The notes: generated by a model not told the origin, from the letters alone. A stretch of DNA of 9,406 bases from Pseudomonadota bacterium (GCA_023438325.1 JAEXRB010000017.1:1-9406), one strand, 5' to 3'; counted from the first letter of the stretch, positions 1 through 6,732 are shown. Numbers and translations: made by a program.

Positions 1-71
1 ATGTTGAAGCTCAGCGCCTTGGTGAGATTGTTGAAGCCTTGGAGCTTCAGGCGCGGCAACGGTTTGACCAC
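1..71 (-). CDS. speD: S-adenosylmethionine decarboxylase proenzyme, N-terminal fragment
   Basis: This is the first 23 codons of a leftward gene that runs off the window. The peptide begins VVKPLPRLKLQGFNNLTKAL, and the stretch LKLQGFNNLTKALSF matches the conserved start of proteobacterial SpeD (E. coli LKLHGFNNLTKSLSF). SpeD is a pyruvoyl enzyme that decarboxylates S-adenosylmethionine to supply aminopropyl groups for spermidine synthesis; the self-cleavage Ser lies outside the window. The start is GTG at 71-69, because the MVKPLPRL beginning is, as I recall, that of Xanthomonas SpeD. An AAGGA-like ribosome site sits about 7 nt upstream. The gene is divergent from clp, an arrangement known in Xanthomonas. 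Identification rests on a short but very characteristic peptide. Confidence 0.92.
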   Translation of the reverse strand, partial: MVKPLPRLKLQGFNNLTKALSFN

Positions 72-105
72 CGGACTTTCCTTGAGGAGGGGTAAAAGAG
101 CGCGA

Positions 106-135
106 ATTATCGAACAAACCGGGCGTAGAGCGAAA
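106..135 (-). promoter_or_regulatory. Candidate sigma-70-type promoter for speD
   Basis: On the minus strand, TTTCGC (135-130) is followed after 18 nt by GATAAT (111-106). The -10 box matches the consensus at five of six positions and the -35 box at three of six. Transcription would start near position 100, leaving a leader of about 30 nt before the GTG at 71. This is seen by eye only. Confidence 0.38.
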
Positions 136-217
136 TGCACCCCTGAATGTGGCACGTGGAGCACACTTTCGCGGCATTGTCTTCCGGCGTGTTCCTGCGT
201 TGAGTTCCTGCGTTCGA

Positions 218-247
218 TTGATCCGGGCATGACGCGCCGCTTAAGCT
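218..247 (+). promoter_or_regulatory. Weak candidate promoter for clp
   Basis: TTGATC at 218-223 is followed after 18 nt by TAAGCT at 242-247. The -35 match is four of six and the -10 match is three of six, so this is weak. A start near 254 would give a leader of about 24 nt before the GTG at 278. The whole speD-clp interval (72-277) shows no other obvious gene or RNA. Confidence 0.25.
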
Positions 248-277
248 ACGCTGTGGATCAAGGTTCGGGGGCCAAAT

Positions 278-979
278 GTGAGTATTGTCCGCTTTCCATT
301 GCAGGAAACACTGCGTCGGCCGTTGCGGCCCGAAGCGCTGGCGCTGACCGATCAGACGCTGCCCCGGTTTCTGGCGCATTGCCATCGGCGGCGCTATGCG
401 GCGCGCAAGGACGTGTTCCGTCCGGGCGATGCTGCCACGACGATGTACTACGTCATCAGCGGTTCGCTGAGCGTGCTCAGCGAGGAAGAAGAGGGGCGCG
501 AGCTGGTACTGACCTACATCAATGCCGGCGAGTTCGTCGGCGAAACCGGCATCTTCATCAGTGCGCCGCAGCGCGAAGTGATCCTGCGCACTCGCACGGT
601 CTGCGAACTGGCGGAAATCAGTTATGAGCGTCTTCATGCGCTTCTGAGCGGCAGCTTGCGCGACGAGTGCCCGCGCCTTTTGTTCGCCATCGGAAGCCAG
701 ATCACGCGGCGTCTGATGCATGCCGGACGCAAGGCCAGCCGCCTGGCCTTCATGGATGTGACCAACCGCATCGCCAACACGATCGTGGATCTTTGTCAGG
801 AACCGGATGCCATGACGCATCCGGAAGGGACGCAAATCCGTGTTTCGCGACAGGAGCTGGCGCGCATCGTGGGTTGCTCGCGCGAGATGGCCGGGCGCGT
901 GCTCAAGCAGCTGGAAGAGCAGGGCATGCTGCGCGCGCGCGGCAAGACCATCGTGGTGTTGGGCGAGCGACCACAATGA
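278..979 (+). CDS. clp: Clp-type CRP/FNR-family transcriptional regulator
   Basis: This 233-aa protein has the CRP fold: an N-terminal cyclic-nucleotide-binding jelly roll (about residues 25-125), a dimerisation helix (about 135-160) and a C-terminal winged helix-turn-helix. The recognition helix region VSRQELARIVGCSREMAGRV (189-208) keeps Arg202, Glu203 and Arg207, which contact TGTGA half-sites in CRP. In the ligand pocket, GEFVGE (84-89) is followed by Arg99-Glu100 where cAMP-binding CRP has Arg-Ser. Xanthomonas Clp has the same Glu and responds to c-di-GMP, which releases it from DNA. The start is GTG at 278, since an in-frame stop at 242-244 leaves no upstream ATG, GTG or TTG; a weak GGGGG site precedes it. 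Xanthomonas Clp controls exoenzymes, exopolysaccharide and virulence genes. The gene is convergent with trpC, and the call is confident because the sequence follows Clp throughout. Confidence 0.95.
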   Translation: MSIVRFPLQETLRRPLRPEALALTDQTLPRFLAHCHRRRYAARKDVFRPGDAATTMYYVISGSLSVLSEEEEGRELVLTYINAGEFVGETGIFISAPQREVILRTRTVCELAEISYERLHALLSGSLRDECPRLLFAIGSQITRRLMHAGRKASRLAFMDVTNRIANTIVDLCQEPDAMTHPEGTQIRVSRQELARIVGCSREMAGRVLKQLEEQGMLRARGKTIVVLGERPQ

Positions 980-982
980 ACG

Positions 983-1026
983 GCGGGCGGTCGGGATAGG
1001 CAATTTCCTGCTCCTCGACCGCCTGC
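983..1026. terminator. Candidate bidirectional hairpin terminator between clp and trpC
   Basis: An 11-bp stem pairs GCGGGCGGTCG (983-993) with CGACCGCCTGC (1016-1026), with one G:U pair. It can extend inward through GGA/TCC and AGG/CCT pairs to a six-base loop, CAATTT. It lies in the gap between the convergent clp and trpC genes, where a shared terminator would be useful. No T-run follows on either strand, so it is not a classic intrinsic terminator. Confidence 0.5.
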
Positions 1027-1028
1027 TA

Positions 1029-1850
1029 TCACACGGGGCTTGCGTGGGCCTGATCGGCGAAAAGCCGCGCCAGCTCCACCCCCGGATCGGGTGCGCGCAT
1101 GAAGGCTTCGCCGACGAGGAAGGCATCAATGCGGGCGGCCCGCATCCGCGCCACATCGTCAGGCCCGAGAATGCCGCTTTCGGTGACGATGCGGCGCCCA
1201 TCCGGCACCGTTTTTTGCAGCGCAAGCGTGGTATCCAGCGACACCTCGAAGCTGCGCAGGTTGCGATTGTTCACGCCCAGAATCAGCCCCGGAACTGCCG
1301 GCAACGCCAGGGCGCGTGCCATTTCGGTGGCATCGTGCACTTCCACCAGCACGTCCAGACCGATCGATAGCGCCAGTGCTGACAAATCACGCAGTTGCGC
1401 ATCATCGAGTGCGGCGACGATCAGCAGGATGCAGTCGGCACCCAGCGCACGCGCCTCGTGCACCTGATAGGCATCGATGGTGAAATCCTTGCGCAGCACC
1501 GGCAGCGAACACGCGGCACGCGCTTGTTGCAGGTAGGCATCCGCACCCTGGAAGAAATCCACATCGGTCAGCACCGAAAGGCAGGCCGCGCCTCCGGCCT
1601 GGTAGCGAGCCGCGATCTGCGCGGGATCAAAGTCCGGACGGATGAGACCTTTCGACGGGCTGGCTTTCTTCACCTCGGCGATCACCGCAGGCAAGCCCTG
1701 CGCGATCTTGTGTTCCAGTGCGGCGGCAAAGCCACGCGGAGGTGAGGCGTCGCGGCAGCGGGCGATCAGTTCGTCCTGCGGCACAATCTTGCGGCGTGCA
1801 GCGACCTCCTCAGCCTTGCGGGAGAGGATTTTTTCCAGAATGTCGCTCAT
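1029..1850 (-). CDS. trpC: Indole-3-glycerol phosphate synthase
   Basis: This 273-aa monofunctional TIM barrel closes the ring of 1-(2-carboxyphenylamino)-1-deoxyribulose 5-phosphate, with loss of CO2 and water, to give indole-3-glycerol phosphate in tryptophan synthesis. Residues expected from the family are visible: Glu59 and Lys61 in AEVKKASPSKG, Lys121 in LRKDF, Glu170 in LVEVH, Asn194 in GVNNRNL and Glu224-Ser225 in TESGI. The length is normal, with no TrpF fusion at the C-terminus. The ATG (1850-1848) overlaps the trpD stop in an ATGA, which implies translational coupling within one operon. The reading frame is intact and GC-rich like clp and trpD. The gene ends 50 bp from the convergent clp. 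Confidence 0.98.
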   Translation of the reverse strand: MSDILEKILSRKAEEVAARRKIVPQDELIARCRDASPPRGFAAALEHKIAQGLPAVIAEVKKASPSKGLIRPDFDPAQIAARYQAGGAACLSVLTDVDFFQGADAYLQQARAACSLPVLRKDFTIDAYQVHEARALGADCILLIVAALDDAQLRDLSALALSIGLDVLVEVHDATEMARALALPAVPGLILGVNNRNLRSFEVSLDTTLALQKTVPDGRRIVTESGILGPDDVARMRAARIDAFLVGEAFMRAPDPGVELARLFADQAHASPV

Positions 1851-2887
1851 GCCTGCACGCCTTTGAGTCGCTGTGTGGTCGCGACGAACTGATCGAGTTT
1901 GGCGCGTGCCAGGCCATTGGCCAGTACCTTGCGTGCCTGTGCAATGCCATCGCTGATCGAGTCGGCACGTCCGGCTGCATACAGTGCCGCGCCAGCGTTC
2001 AGCACGACGATTTCGCGCGGCAGACCATCGATGTTGTCCAGTGCTTCCAGCAGCATTACGCGGGATTCCTCGGCATTTTCCACCCGCAGGTTGCGACTGG
2101 CAGCCATCGCGATGCCGAAGTCTTCGGGATGGATTTCATACTCGCGCACCATGCCATCGCGCAGCTCGCCTACCAGCGTGCCGGCGCCGAGCGAGATTTC
2201 ATCCATGCCGTCGCGCCCCCAGACCACCAGCGCACGCTGCGCGCCGAGGCGTTGCAGCACACGTACCTGGATGCCGACCAGATCCGGATGGAACACGCCC
2301 ATCAGGATGTTCGGCGCGCCGGCTGGATTGGTCAGCGGCCCGAGGATGTTGAAGATGGTGCGAACACCCATCTCGCGACGTACCGGTGCGACGTTCTTCA
2401 TCGCAGGATGATGGATTGGCGCGAACATGAAACCGATGCCGGTTTCGGTGATGCATTGCGCCACCTGCGCAGGTTGCAAGTCGATGGCCGCGCCGAGCGT
2501 TTCGAGCACATCGGCACTGCCGGAACGTGACGACACGCTGCGGTTGCCGTGCTTGGCCACTTTGGCGCCGGCGGCAGCCAGAACGAAGATGCTGGCGGTG
2601 GAAATATTGAACGTGTGCGCGCCGTCGCCGCCGGTGCCGACCACATCGATGAAGTGTTCGCTGCCGGGGACTTCCACTTTCGCGGCGAACTCGCGCATCA
2701 CTTGCGCCGCACCGGCGATTTCACCAACGGTTTCCTTCTTCACGCGCAAGCCGGAGAGGATCGCCGCCGTCATCACCGGTGACACCTCGCCGCGCATGAT
2801 CTGCCGCATCAGCGCGACCATTTCGTCGTGGAAGATTTCGCGGTGTTCGATGGTGCGCTGGAGCGCTTCTTGCGGGGTGATGGTCAT
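1847..2887 (-). CDS. trpD: Anthranilate phosphoribosyltransferase
   Basis: This 346-aa enzyme transfers the phosphoribosyl group of PRPP to anthranilate, the second step of the tryptophan branch. The family motifs are present: GTGGD (84-88) for pyrophosphate binding, KHGNRS (112-117), NILGPLTNP (180-188) and the metal-binding Asp229-Glu230. The frame stays open upstream to 3022, but MTITPQEALQ at 2887 is the family start and the upstream residues look non-coding. The ribosome site is poor (GTGGTGGC). The stop overlaps the trpC start as ATGA. In Xanthomonas trpG lies directly upstream; here no TrpG sequence is found between this gene and 4400, so the operon has been cut or rearranged. The enzyme itself looks intact. 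Confidence 0.98.
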   Translation of the reverse strand: MTITPQEALQRTIEHREIFHDEMVALMRQIMRGEVSPVMTAAILSGLRVKKETVGEIAGAAQVMREFAAKVEVPGSEHFIDVVGTGGDGAHTFNISTASIFVLAAAGAKVAKHGNRSVSSRSGSADVLETLGAAIDLQPAQVAQCITETGIGFMFAPIHHPAMKNVAPVRREMGVRTIFNILGPLTNPAGAPNILMGVFHPDLVGIQVRVLQRLGAQRALVVWGRDGMDEISLGAGTLVGELRDGMVREYEIHPEDFGIAMAASRNLRVENAEESRVMLLEALDNIDGLPREIVVLNAGAALYAAGRADSISDGIAQARKVLANGLARAKLDQFVATTQRLKGVQA

Positions 2888-2931
2888 GCCACCACTGCCG
2901 GCAGGTCGAAGTGGGTGAGAGCAGGTTTCAT
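2884..2931 (-). CDS. Possible 15-aa upstream peptide overlapping the trpD start
   Basis: An ATG at 2931-2929 opens a 15-codon frame encoding MKPALTHFDLPAVVA. Its TGA (2886-2884) overlaps the trpD ATG as ATGA. trpD has no good ribosome site of its own, so an overlapping upstream frame could support translation by coupling. There is no clear ribosome site before this ATG and no run of Trp codons, so it is not a classic attenuator leader. The same frame is open further upstream to 3231, without recognisable homology. This may be chance. Confidence 0.2.
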   Translation of the reverse strand: MKPALTHFDLPAVVA

Positions 2932-3290
2932 GGGACGTCGCACAGTTGATGATCCGTGGCCAATTGGCCGTGCCAAGTTTGGCACAGGTCCGAGCGTGCA
3001 GCCTATGCGAAAAACAAAGCACGGCTCCATTTTCCTGCGTAGTGAGGTCGCACCGATGAGCACTTCGACGACTGATCCGGCGCTTGCGTGTTGCCTTGGA
3101 AAAACCCCCGTGCCCTGGCGCAAGAGCGCGCTCGTCTGCTTCACCTCGAAATGTTCACGCCCGACACTGCGATTCACATCTGCCCTTGTGCAGGTTGCGC
3201 CGGACGGCTTGCACTGTCTGATCATGCTCAATGCCGTATCCGGCGCTGACTTGCGGGAAAACCTGGGGGCGCCCTCGTGCCTTTGTGCTC
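2888..3290. other. Interval upstream of trpD without a recognisable gene
   Basis: This is where trpG would be expected from the Xanthomonas gene order. Open frames exist on both strands, but none resembles a known family or shows convincing start signals. On the minus strand no good promoter for trpD was found. The interval contains two adjacent palindromes at 2958-2985. It may be debris left by an insertion or deletion that separated trpD from trpG. Confidence 0.5.
2958..2985. repeat. Two adjacent palindromes upstream of trpD, possible operator
   Basis: GGCCAATTGGCC (2958-2969) is a perfect 12-bp palindrome. It is followed immediately by GTGCCAA-GT-TTGGCAC (2970-2985), a perfect inverted repeat with 7-bp arms. 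Together they give alternating TTGGC/GCCAA half-sites in 28 bp, located 71 bp upstream of the trpD start. This would suit a dimeric regulator binding site. The regulator is unknown and no promoter could be placed next to it. Confidence 0.4.
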
Positions 3291-4223
3291 TCAGGGGTTG
3301 GGATTCCCGGAAAAGCCCTGACGGCCTGTGCTGGATTCCTCGAAGCCATCGCTGAATAGGGGGACGGCGAGGTTTTCAAGCGTGAACGTGGCTGTTTGTG
3401 CGCCCATTCGCACGATGACCTGGTACTCGCCAGCGACACCGTTGGTGACGAGCGGTAGCCAGACGCCGCGTGCCTGCAGCGTCGTCTGGCCGGAGAACGG
3501 AAAACAGGTACGCGCGTGGCCGTTGTTGTGCGGCGCTGCCAATGAGCTGCCGATCCTTGCGGCCCAGCGCCATGCCTCGCGATCACCCGCCACACGGGCG
3601 ACATCCGGTGCACTTCGAGCGGGGATGTCGGGGGCAAGATTGATATGGCTGTGAGGTCGATCCGGCGATACGACGGATGTCTTGGGATTGTATAGGTGCT
3701 GCCGGCGCAGCTCGGGACGGAACAGCAGGCGCAGCAACTGGCTGGATGAGCCGAAGTAGAAGCGCACCAGTTCCATGCAGGGAACGATGAGGTGACGATC
3801 ATCGTCCAGCCGAAGTCTGATGCAGTAACTGTGGGTACTGCCCTTGTGCCAAGGATGCGGTGCCAGCGGCAGGAGGAAGTGCCCGTTTTCGCTGGCACCG
3901 GCCTTGATGAACTCCGGGTCTGACGCGACGTCCACATCATTGAGTGTGGTCAACGCCGCCGGGTTGGGGCGCACCAGGCGCTGGTTTTGCCAAAGGTCGC
4001 CGATACGAAGCAGCACGAGGGTGCCGATGGAAACCCAGCAGGTGGTCTGCTGGAGGATGGGAATATCCGGGTCGACGATGGAAAGGTGAGCACAAACAGA
4101 GGGTTGGCTGTTGCGAAGGAGGCGATTCGGGTATCCCACCTGACCGAACCAGTCGATGCGCCAGAGGTCGTTTCCGGCGGGAAACGACCTGATAATCGGG
4201 CAAGCCGTTGATACGGCTGTCAT
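3291..4223 (-). CDS. Uncharacterised protein, possible TnsE-like transposon protein, probably C-terminally truncated
   Basis: This 310-aa ORF is not firmly recognised. The ATG at 4223 is preferred over a TTG at 4232 in the same frame; the ribosome site is weak. Residues about 102-170 (SDPEFIKAG..., then IVPCMELVRFYFGSSSQLL) weakly recall the region of Tn7 TnsE reading IPQLELARSLF. TnsE directs Tn7 to conjugal plasmids and replicating DNA. TnsE is over 500 aa, so this would be a short form. After about residue 283 the sequence becomes VPLFSDGFEES and stops; FxDGFE-like tails occur at the ends of secreted proteins in this bacterial group, so the end may be a fused piece or chance. There is no signal peptide or membrane segment. 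Its start lies beside the repeat array at 4238-4399, which supports a transposon link. No other transposition gene is in the window. Confidence 0.5.
   Translation of the reverse strand: MTAVSTACPIIRSFPAGNDLWRIDWFGQVGYPNRLLRNSQPSVCAHLSIVDPDIPILQQTTCWVSIGTLVLLRIGDLWQNQRLVRPNPAALTTLNDVDVASDPEFIKAGASENGHFLLPLAPHPWHKGSTHSYCIRLRLDDDRHLIVPCMELVRFYFGSSSQLLRLLFRPELRRQHLYNPKTSVVSPDRPHSHINLAPDIPARSAPDVARVAGDREAWRWAARIGSSLAAPHNNGHARTCFPFSGQTTLQARGVWLPLVTNGVAGEYQVIVRMGAQTATFTLENLAVPLFSDGFEESSTGRQGFSGNPNP
4165..4190. repeat. Perfect inverted repeat inside the TnsE-like ORF
   Basis: AGGTCGTTTCC (4165-4175) and GGAAACGACCT (4180-4190) are exact reverse complements separated by GGCG. The result is an 11-bp stem with a four-base loop, within codons 12-20 of the 3291-4223 ORF, shortly after its start. 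It could fold in the transcript and affect translation, or be a binding site. Its place next to the repeat array is notable. Confidence 0.6.
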
Positions 4224-4237
4224 TTCACCCAATTATT

Positions 4238-4399
4238 TCTCATTGACTTGGGCTGTTTTCTCGCCCACTTCGACCTTTTCTCACTCACTTGGACTCGATT
4301 CCACCCACTGTCAAAAGGTCCAAGTGGATGAGAAAAACGACCACTTTTGCCTAACATCGAAGCCCAAGACGATGAGAAAAAAGGTCCAAGTCGATGAGA
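4238..4399. repeat. Array of seven 16-20 bp repeats, four forward then three inverted
   Basis: Forward copies TCTCATTGACTTGGGC (4238-4253), TCTCGCCCACTTCGAC (4259-4274) and TCTCACTCACTTGGAC (4279-4294) start 21 and 20 bp apart, with a degenerate copy at 4299-4314. Inverted copies follow: GTCCAAGTGGATGAGA (4318-4333), GCCCAAGACGATGAGA (4362-4377) and GTCCAAGTCGATGAGA (4384-4399). Written in one direction, most extend to TTTTCTCATCSACTTGGACC. Spacing of about two helical turns suggests a protein bound repeatedly on one face of DNA. Tn7-like and Tn5053-like transposons carry several transposase sites of about this length at each end, and a possibly transposon-related ORF starts alongside. The convergent layout could instead be two ends brought together, or an operator or iteron array. 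Confidence 0.8.
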
Positions 4400-4797
4400 C
4401 TGAATCACATGGATCTTCGTAAAGCTTAAGTTACCCGCAGGCAGATAGCTAGGTAAGTACGGCACACGGAAGCTTCGTAGCTTACCTTCCCTTTTAACAG
4501 CGCAGACCATAGAAAGCCTATCATCTTGATGATCTTCGGATTACAGTAAGAAATCGCTGCCACACCTATTATCAATGATGTGCGATCCTACTCATGGTCT
4601 CAAGGTGCGAAGTCCTTAACTATTGTCGGAGTCGATCGCTCTCGCCGGTGAAAGCTAGGGCGCTTATATAGGCATCACGAAGGCCCCTCTAGGATCGTAA
4701 AATTCATGCCAATAAATCCGGGCTAATACAATAAAGTTAAGAATTTCAAGTTGATGCTATAGGCCTTTTAGTTCATTTAAGACAAAGGGGGAGCACC
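4400..4797. other. AT-richer intergenic stretch upstream of the lipoprotein gene
   Basis: No gene is supported here on either strand, and the sequence is visibly richer in A and T than the flanking trp genes. It contains an 8-bp palindrome GAAGCTTC (4469-4476) nested between GGTAAG (4452-4457) and CTTACC (4481-4486), a small inverted repeat ATCATC-TT-GATGAT (4520-4533), and candidate promoters near the right end. No tRNA or known small RNA fold was recognised. Confidence 0.5.
4703..4732 (+). promoter_or_regulatory. Candidate promoter for the lipoprotein gene
   Basis: TTCATG (4703-4708) is followed after 18 nt by TACAAT (4727-4732), a good -10 box with a weak -35 box. It would give a leader of about 60 nt. 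An alternative is TTGATG (4751-4756) with CATTTA (4774-4779) at 17-nt spacing, which would leave a very short leader. Either is plausible; neither is decisive. Confidence 0.35.
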
Positions 4798-6729
4798 ATG
4801 TGGATGTGCAAGATCACATCAAAATCTTTTTGGCATAGCGTTATCCTTGTGACTTGCGCCATCGTGCTTCCTGGGTGCGCCACCCTTACGATGCCAAAGC
4901 GGCTTCATGTTCAACAGCAATGGGCACAAACATTTCGCGAATTGGGCATCGTACCTGTCTTTCCGCCGCGCGAAGATGTCTATGTGGGTGATATGTATGC
5001 CTACGCTTACAACCCCGATGATCCAGGTATCGAGAAGATCTTATTCGAGGATTTCGATAGCCTTTCAGACGAAGCCCGCAAGATGCGACTTCAAATTGGC
5101 ATGAGTCCGCGCCTGGGGCGTATGAATTTGAATCACCTCCTGGACAATGAGTATACGGAGACGCTCTCCGCACCAGCGACATCCAACGACTACAACGGCA
5201 TTCTTGGGAATCCTGCGTTCGAGGCATCGAAACAGGCACTTGATGAATTGAGAAAGAAGCTTGTAGACCTTGACGATGCCAAGATGGTCGCTATTAGGAA
5301 GTTCGACGATGCAGAAGAAGCACTCCTCCAGTCAACTCGTAACAAGAAGGCGCGAGACGATGCAGCAACCAAGGCGAGAGCCGAGTTCGCGGCCGCCCAA
5401 GGCGCTCACGTGGACGTATCGTTCGAGCAATCCGGGGTCAATGCAGCGGCGAAAGCGCAACGAGAAGCTGATGATCGAGTCTTGCGCGCCAACCGCGCAG
5501 TCGAAGATGCCCCTGATGATGGGAGGGAAGCCGCGCAGCGCGAACTCACAGTTGCTACCCGTGCTCAGCAGGATGCAGTGACACAACTGAGGCGTGCCAA
5601 TGAAGCCCTCACAGAGCGGCAGCAAGAGGGAGTTGATGCCAATGTTGAACATGCAGCCGTGGCCGTCAAAGCAGCCAACGACGAACTGGAGAAAGCAACG
5701 GAGGCAGAATTGCTTGCCACCTACGCGAGGGACGACGCCAAGCGCGCTCAGTCCGCTCTAGATGCTGCACAGGCCGAACCACGGAAGGAGCTGCAGGCAA
5801 AGATTCAAACTGCCGAAGCGTTGCATGATGCAGTTGGTAAGGCGGGGGCTCGTATGTTGTATGCGCAACCCCGAGATGCTAACAAGAATGTCTTTACAGG
5901 CAGTTCGCTCCCTGTTGGCATAACGGCTGATGATGCGATCGGCTCACGTACCGCACGCCTGCGTCTGGTTGGTTTCCCTGACTTTTCTGCGACCTCATTT
6001 TCCCAAGGTGACCTATCAGGTCTGGTACCTCTGGAAGCATTAGGTCTTGGGATGAACGTCTCACGCAATAACATCCGTCAGGTGAGTGTGAAGATACCCG
6101 CCGCGGAGTCCTACGGACTCTCGACAAGCGCTCTTCTAGAGACGCTGCTGAGTGAGGTGTCGTATGACTGCGAGGCAAAGAAATGCCGCGGCTGGATTTT
6201 CTCCAAAAACTACGATAAATTACTCAATATAGCCATGCTCACCACCGGCAAGGACAGCTATAGTGAGGATGGAAGTATCTATTTTCGTATTATCGCAGAA
6301 GTTTACTACGCCCGTGCCATGGATGTTGGCATCTATGCGAGCAAGTCCTTCGGAATGCGCACTCAGGTAGACGCACCAATGCAACGCAGTGATGGCCAGA
6401 AAGCAGACATCAATGAGTTAGGCCGTCCCAAGAACACAGCGACGCATATTTCCAGTGCGGGCATGGAGTCAGTCGCGTTAGCCGCGCAATTGGGCTCCAT
6501 GCTGGAGCGCTTGGGTACTATGCAGTCAGAACCTGGCGGATCCATTCAATTGGTCAATGCTAGCGATAGCGCTATCGGTGTACGTCGCGTGTTTGATCGT
6601 CCTATTGCGATTGGATTCCGCGCCTTGGTCGTCCATTACGACATACATTCCGGCATGGTGAAGGGCGTATGGGTTAGTGGTTCGGGAGCAACGACTCTTA
6701 ACATCCAGCATAGGGAGTTCGCCCCGTAG
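4798..6729 (+). CDS. Predicted outer-membrane lipoprotein with long coiled coil, function unknown
   Basis: This 643-aa protein starts at ATG 4798 with a strong AGGGGGAG ribosome site a few bases upstream. Residues 1-27 form a lipoprotein signal: basic start, hydrophobic stretch SVILVTCAIV, and lipobox LPGC with Cys27; Ala at +2 predicts sorting to the outer membrane. Residues about 141-345 are Ala-, Glu- and Arg-rich heptad-like sequence, a long predicted coiled coil. A C-terminal domain (about 385-643) has a strand-rich look and includes Cys458 and Cys463, which could form a disulfide. I do not recognise this domain. Codon choice is less GC-biased than in trpC and trpD, which suggests acquisition. 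It lies between the repeat array and an IS21-like end, with no other gene in its transcription unit. Possible roles include envelope scaffold or surface sensor, but nothing here decides. Confidence 0.85.
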   Translation: MWMCKITSKSFWHSVILVTCAIVLPGCATLTMPKRLHVQQQWAQTFRELGIVPVFPPREDVYVGDMYAYAYNPDDPGIEKILFEDFDSLSDEARKMRLQIGMSPRLGRMNLNHLLDNEYTETLSAPATSNDYNGILGNPAFEASKQALDELRKKLVDLDDAKMVAIRKFDDAEEALLQSTRNKKARDDAATKARAEFAAAQGAHVDVSFEQSGVNAAAKAQREADDRVLRANRAVEDAPDDGREAAQRELTVATRAQQDAVTQLRRANEALTERQQEGVDANVEHAAVAVKAANDELEKATEAELLATYARDDAKRAQSALDAAQAEPRKELQAKIQTAEALHDAVGKAGARMLYAQPRDANKNVFTGSSLPVGITADDAIGSRTARLRLVGFPDFSATSFSQGDLSGLVPLEALGLGMNVSRNNIRQVSVKIPAAESYGLSTSALLETLLSEVSYDCEAKKCRGWIFSKNYDKLLNIAMLTTGKDSYSEDGSIYFRIIAEVYYARAMDVGIYASKSFGMRTQVDAPMQRSDGQKADINELGRPKNTATHISSAGMESVALAAQLGSMLERLGTMQSEPGGSIQLVNASDSAIGVRRVFDRPIAIGFRALVVHYDIHSGMVKGVWVSGSGATTLNIQHREFAP

Positions 6730-6732
6730 AGG

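Noticed and set aside
148..165. TGTG-N10-CACA in the speD-clp interval as a Clp/CRP site
   Set aside because: The CRP/Clp consensus TGTGA-N6-TCACA has 8 bp between TGTG and CACA, not 10, and the adjoining A and T are missing.
1..627. 208-codon plus-strand open frame at the window start
   Set aside because: It runs antisense to speD and then out of frame through clp; no family resemblance.
107..1225. Long 372-codon open frame on the minus strand across speD-clp-trpC
   Set aside because: It is antisense to clp and overlaps the end of trpC, both firmly identified. Its translation is Arg/Ala/His-rich and resembles no family, as expected in GC-rich DNA.
2960..2985. Sigma-54 promoter (TGGCAC...TTGG) on the minus strand upstream of trpD
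   Set aside because: The spacing between the GG and GC elements is wrong and the -12 element lacks GC at the required place; the match comes from the palindromes.
2828..3355. 175-codon plus-strand open frame overlapping the trpD start
   Set aside because: The first part is antisense to trpD, and the rest has no recognisable domain or ribosome site.
4238..4399. CRISPR array
   Set aside because: Repeats are imperfect, occur in both orientations, and are separated by only about 4-6 bp in places, far too short for spacers.
4452..4486. Hairpin around GGTAAG/CTTACC as a structured RNA or tRNA remnant
   Set aside because: Only six base pairs with a long loop; no cloverleaf, anticodon arm or T-arm motif could be built.
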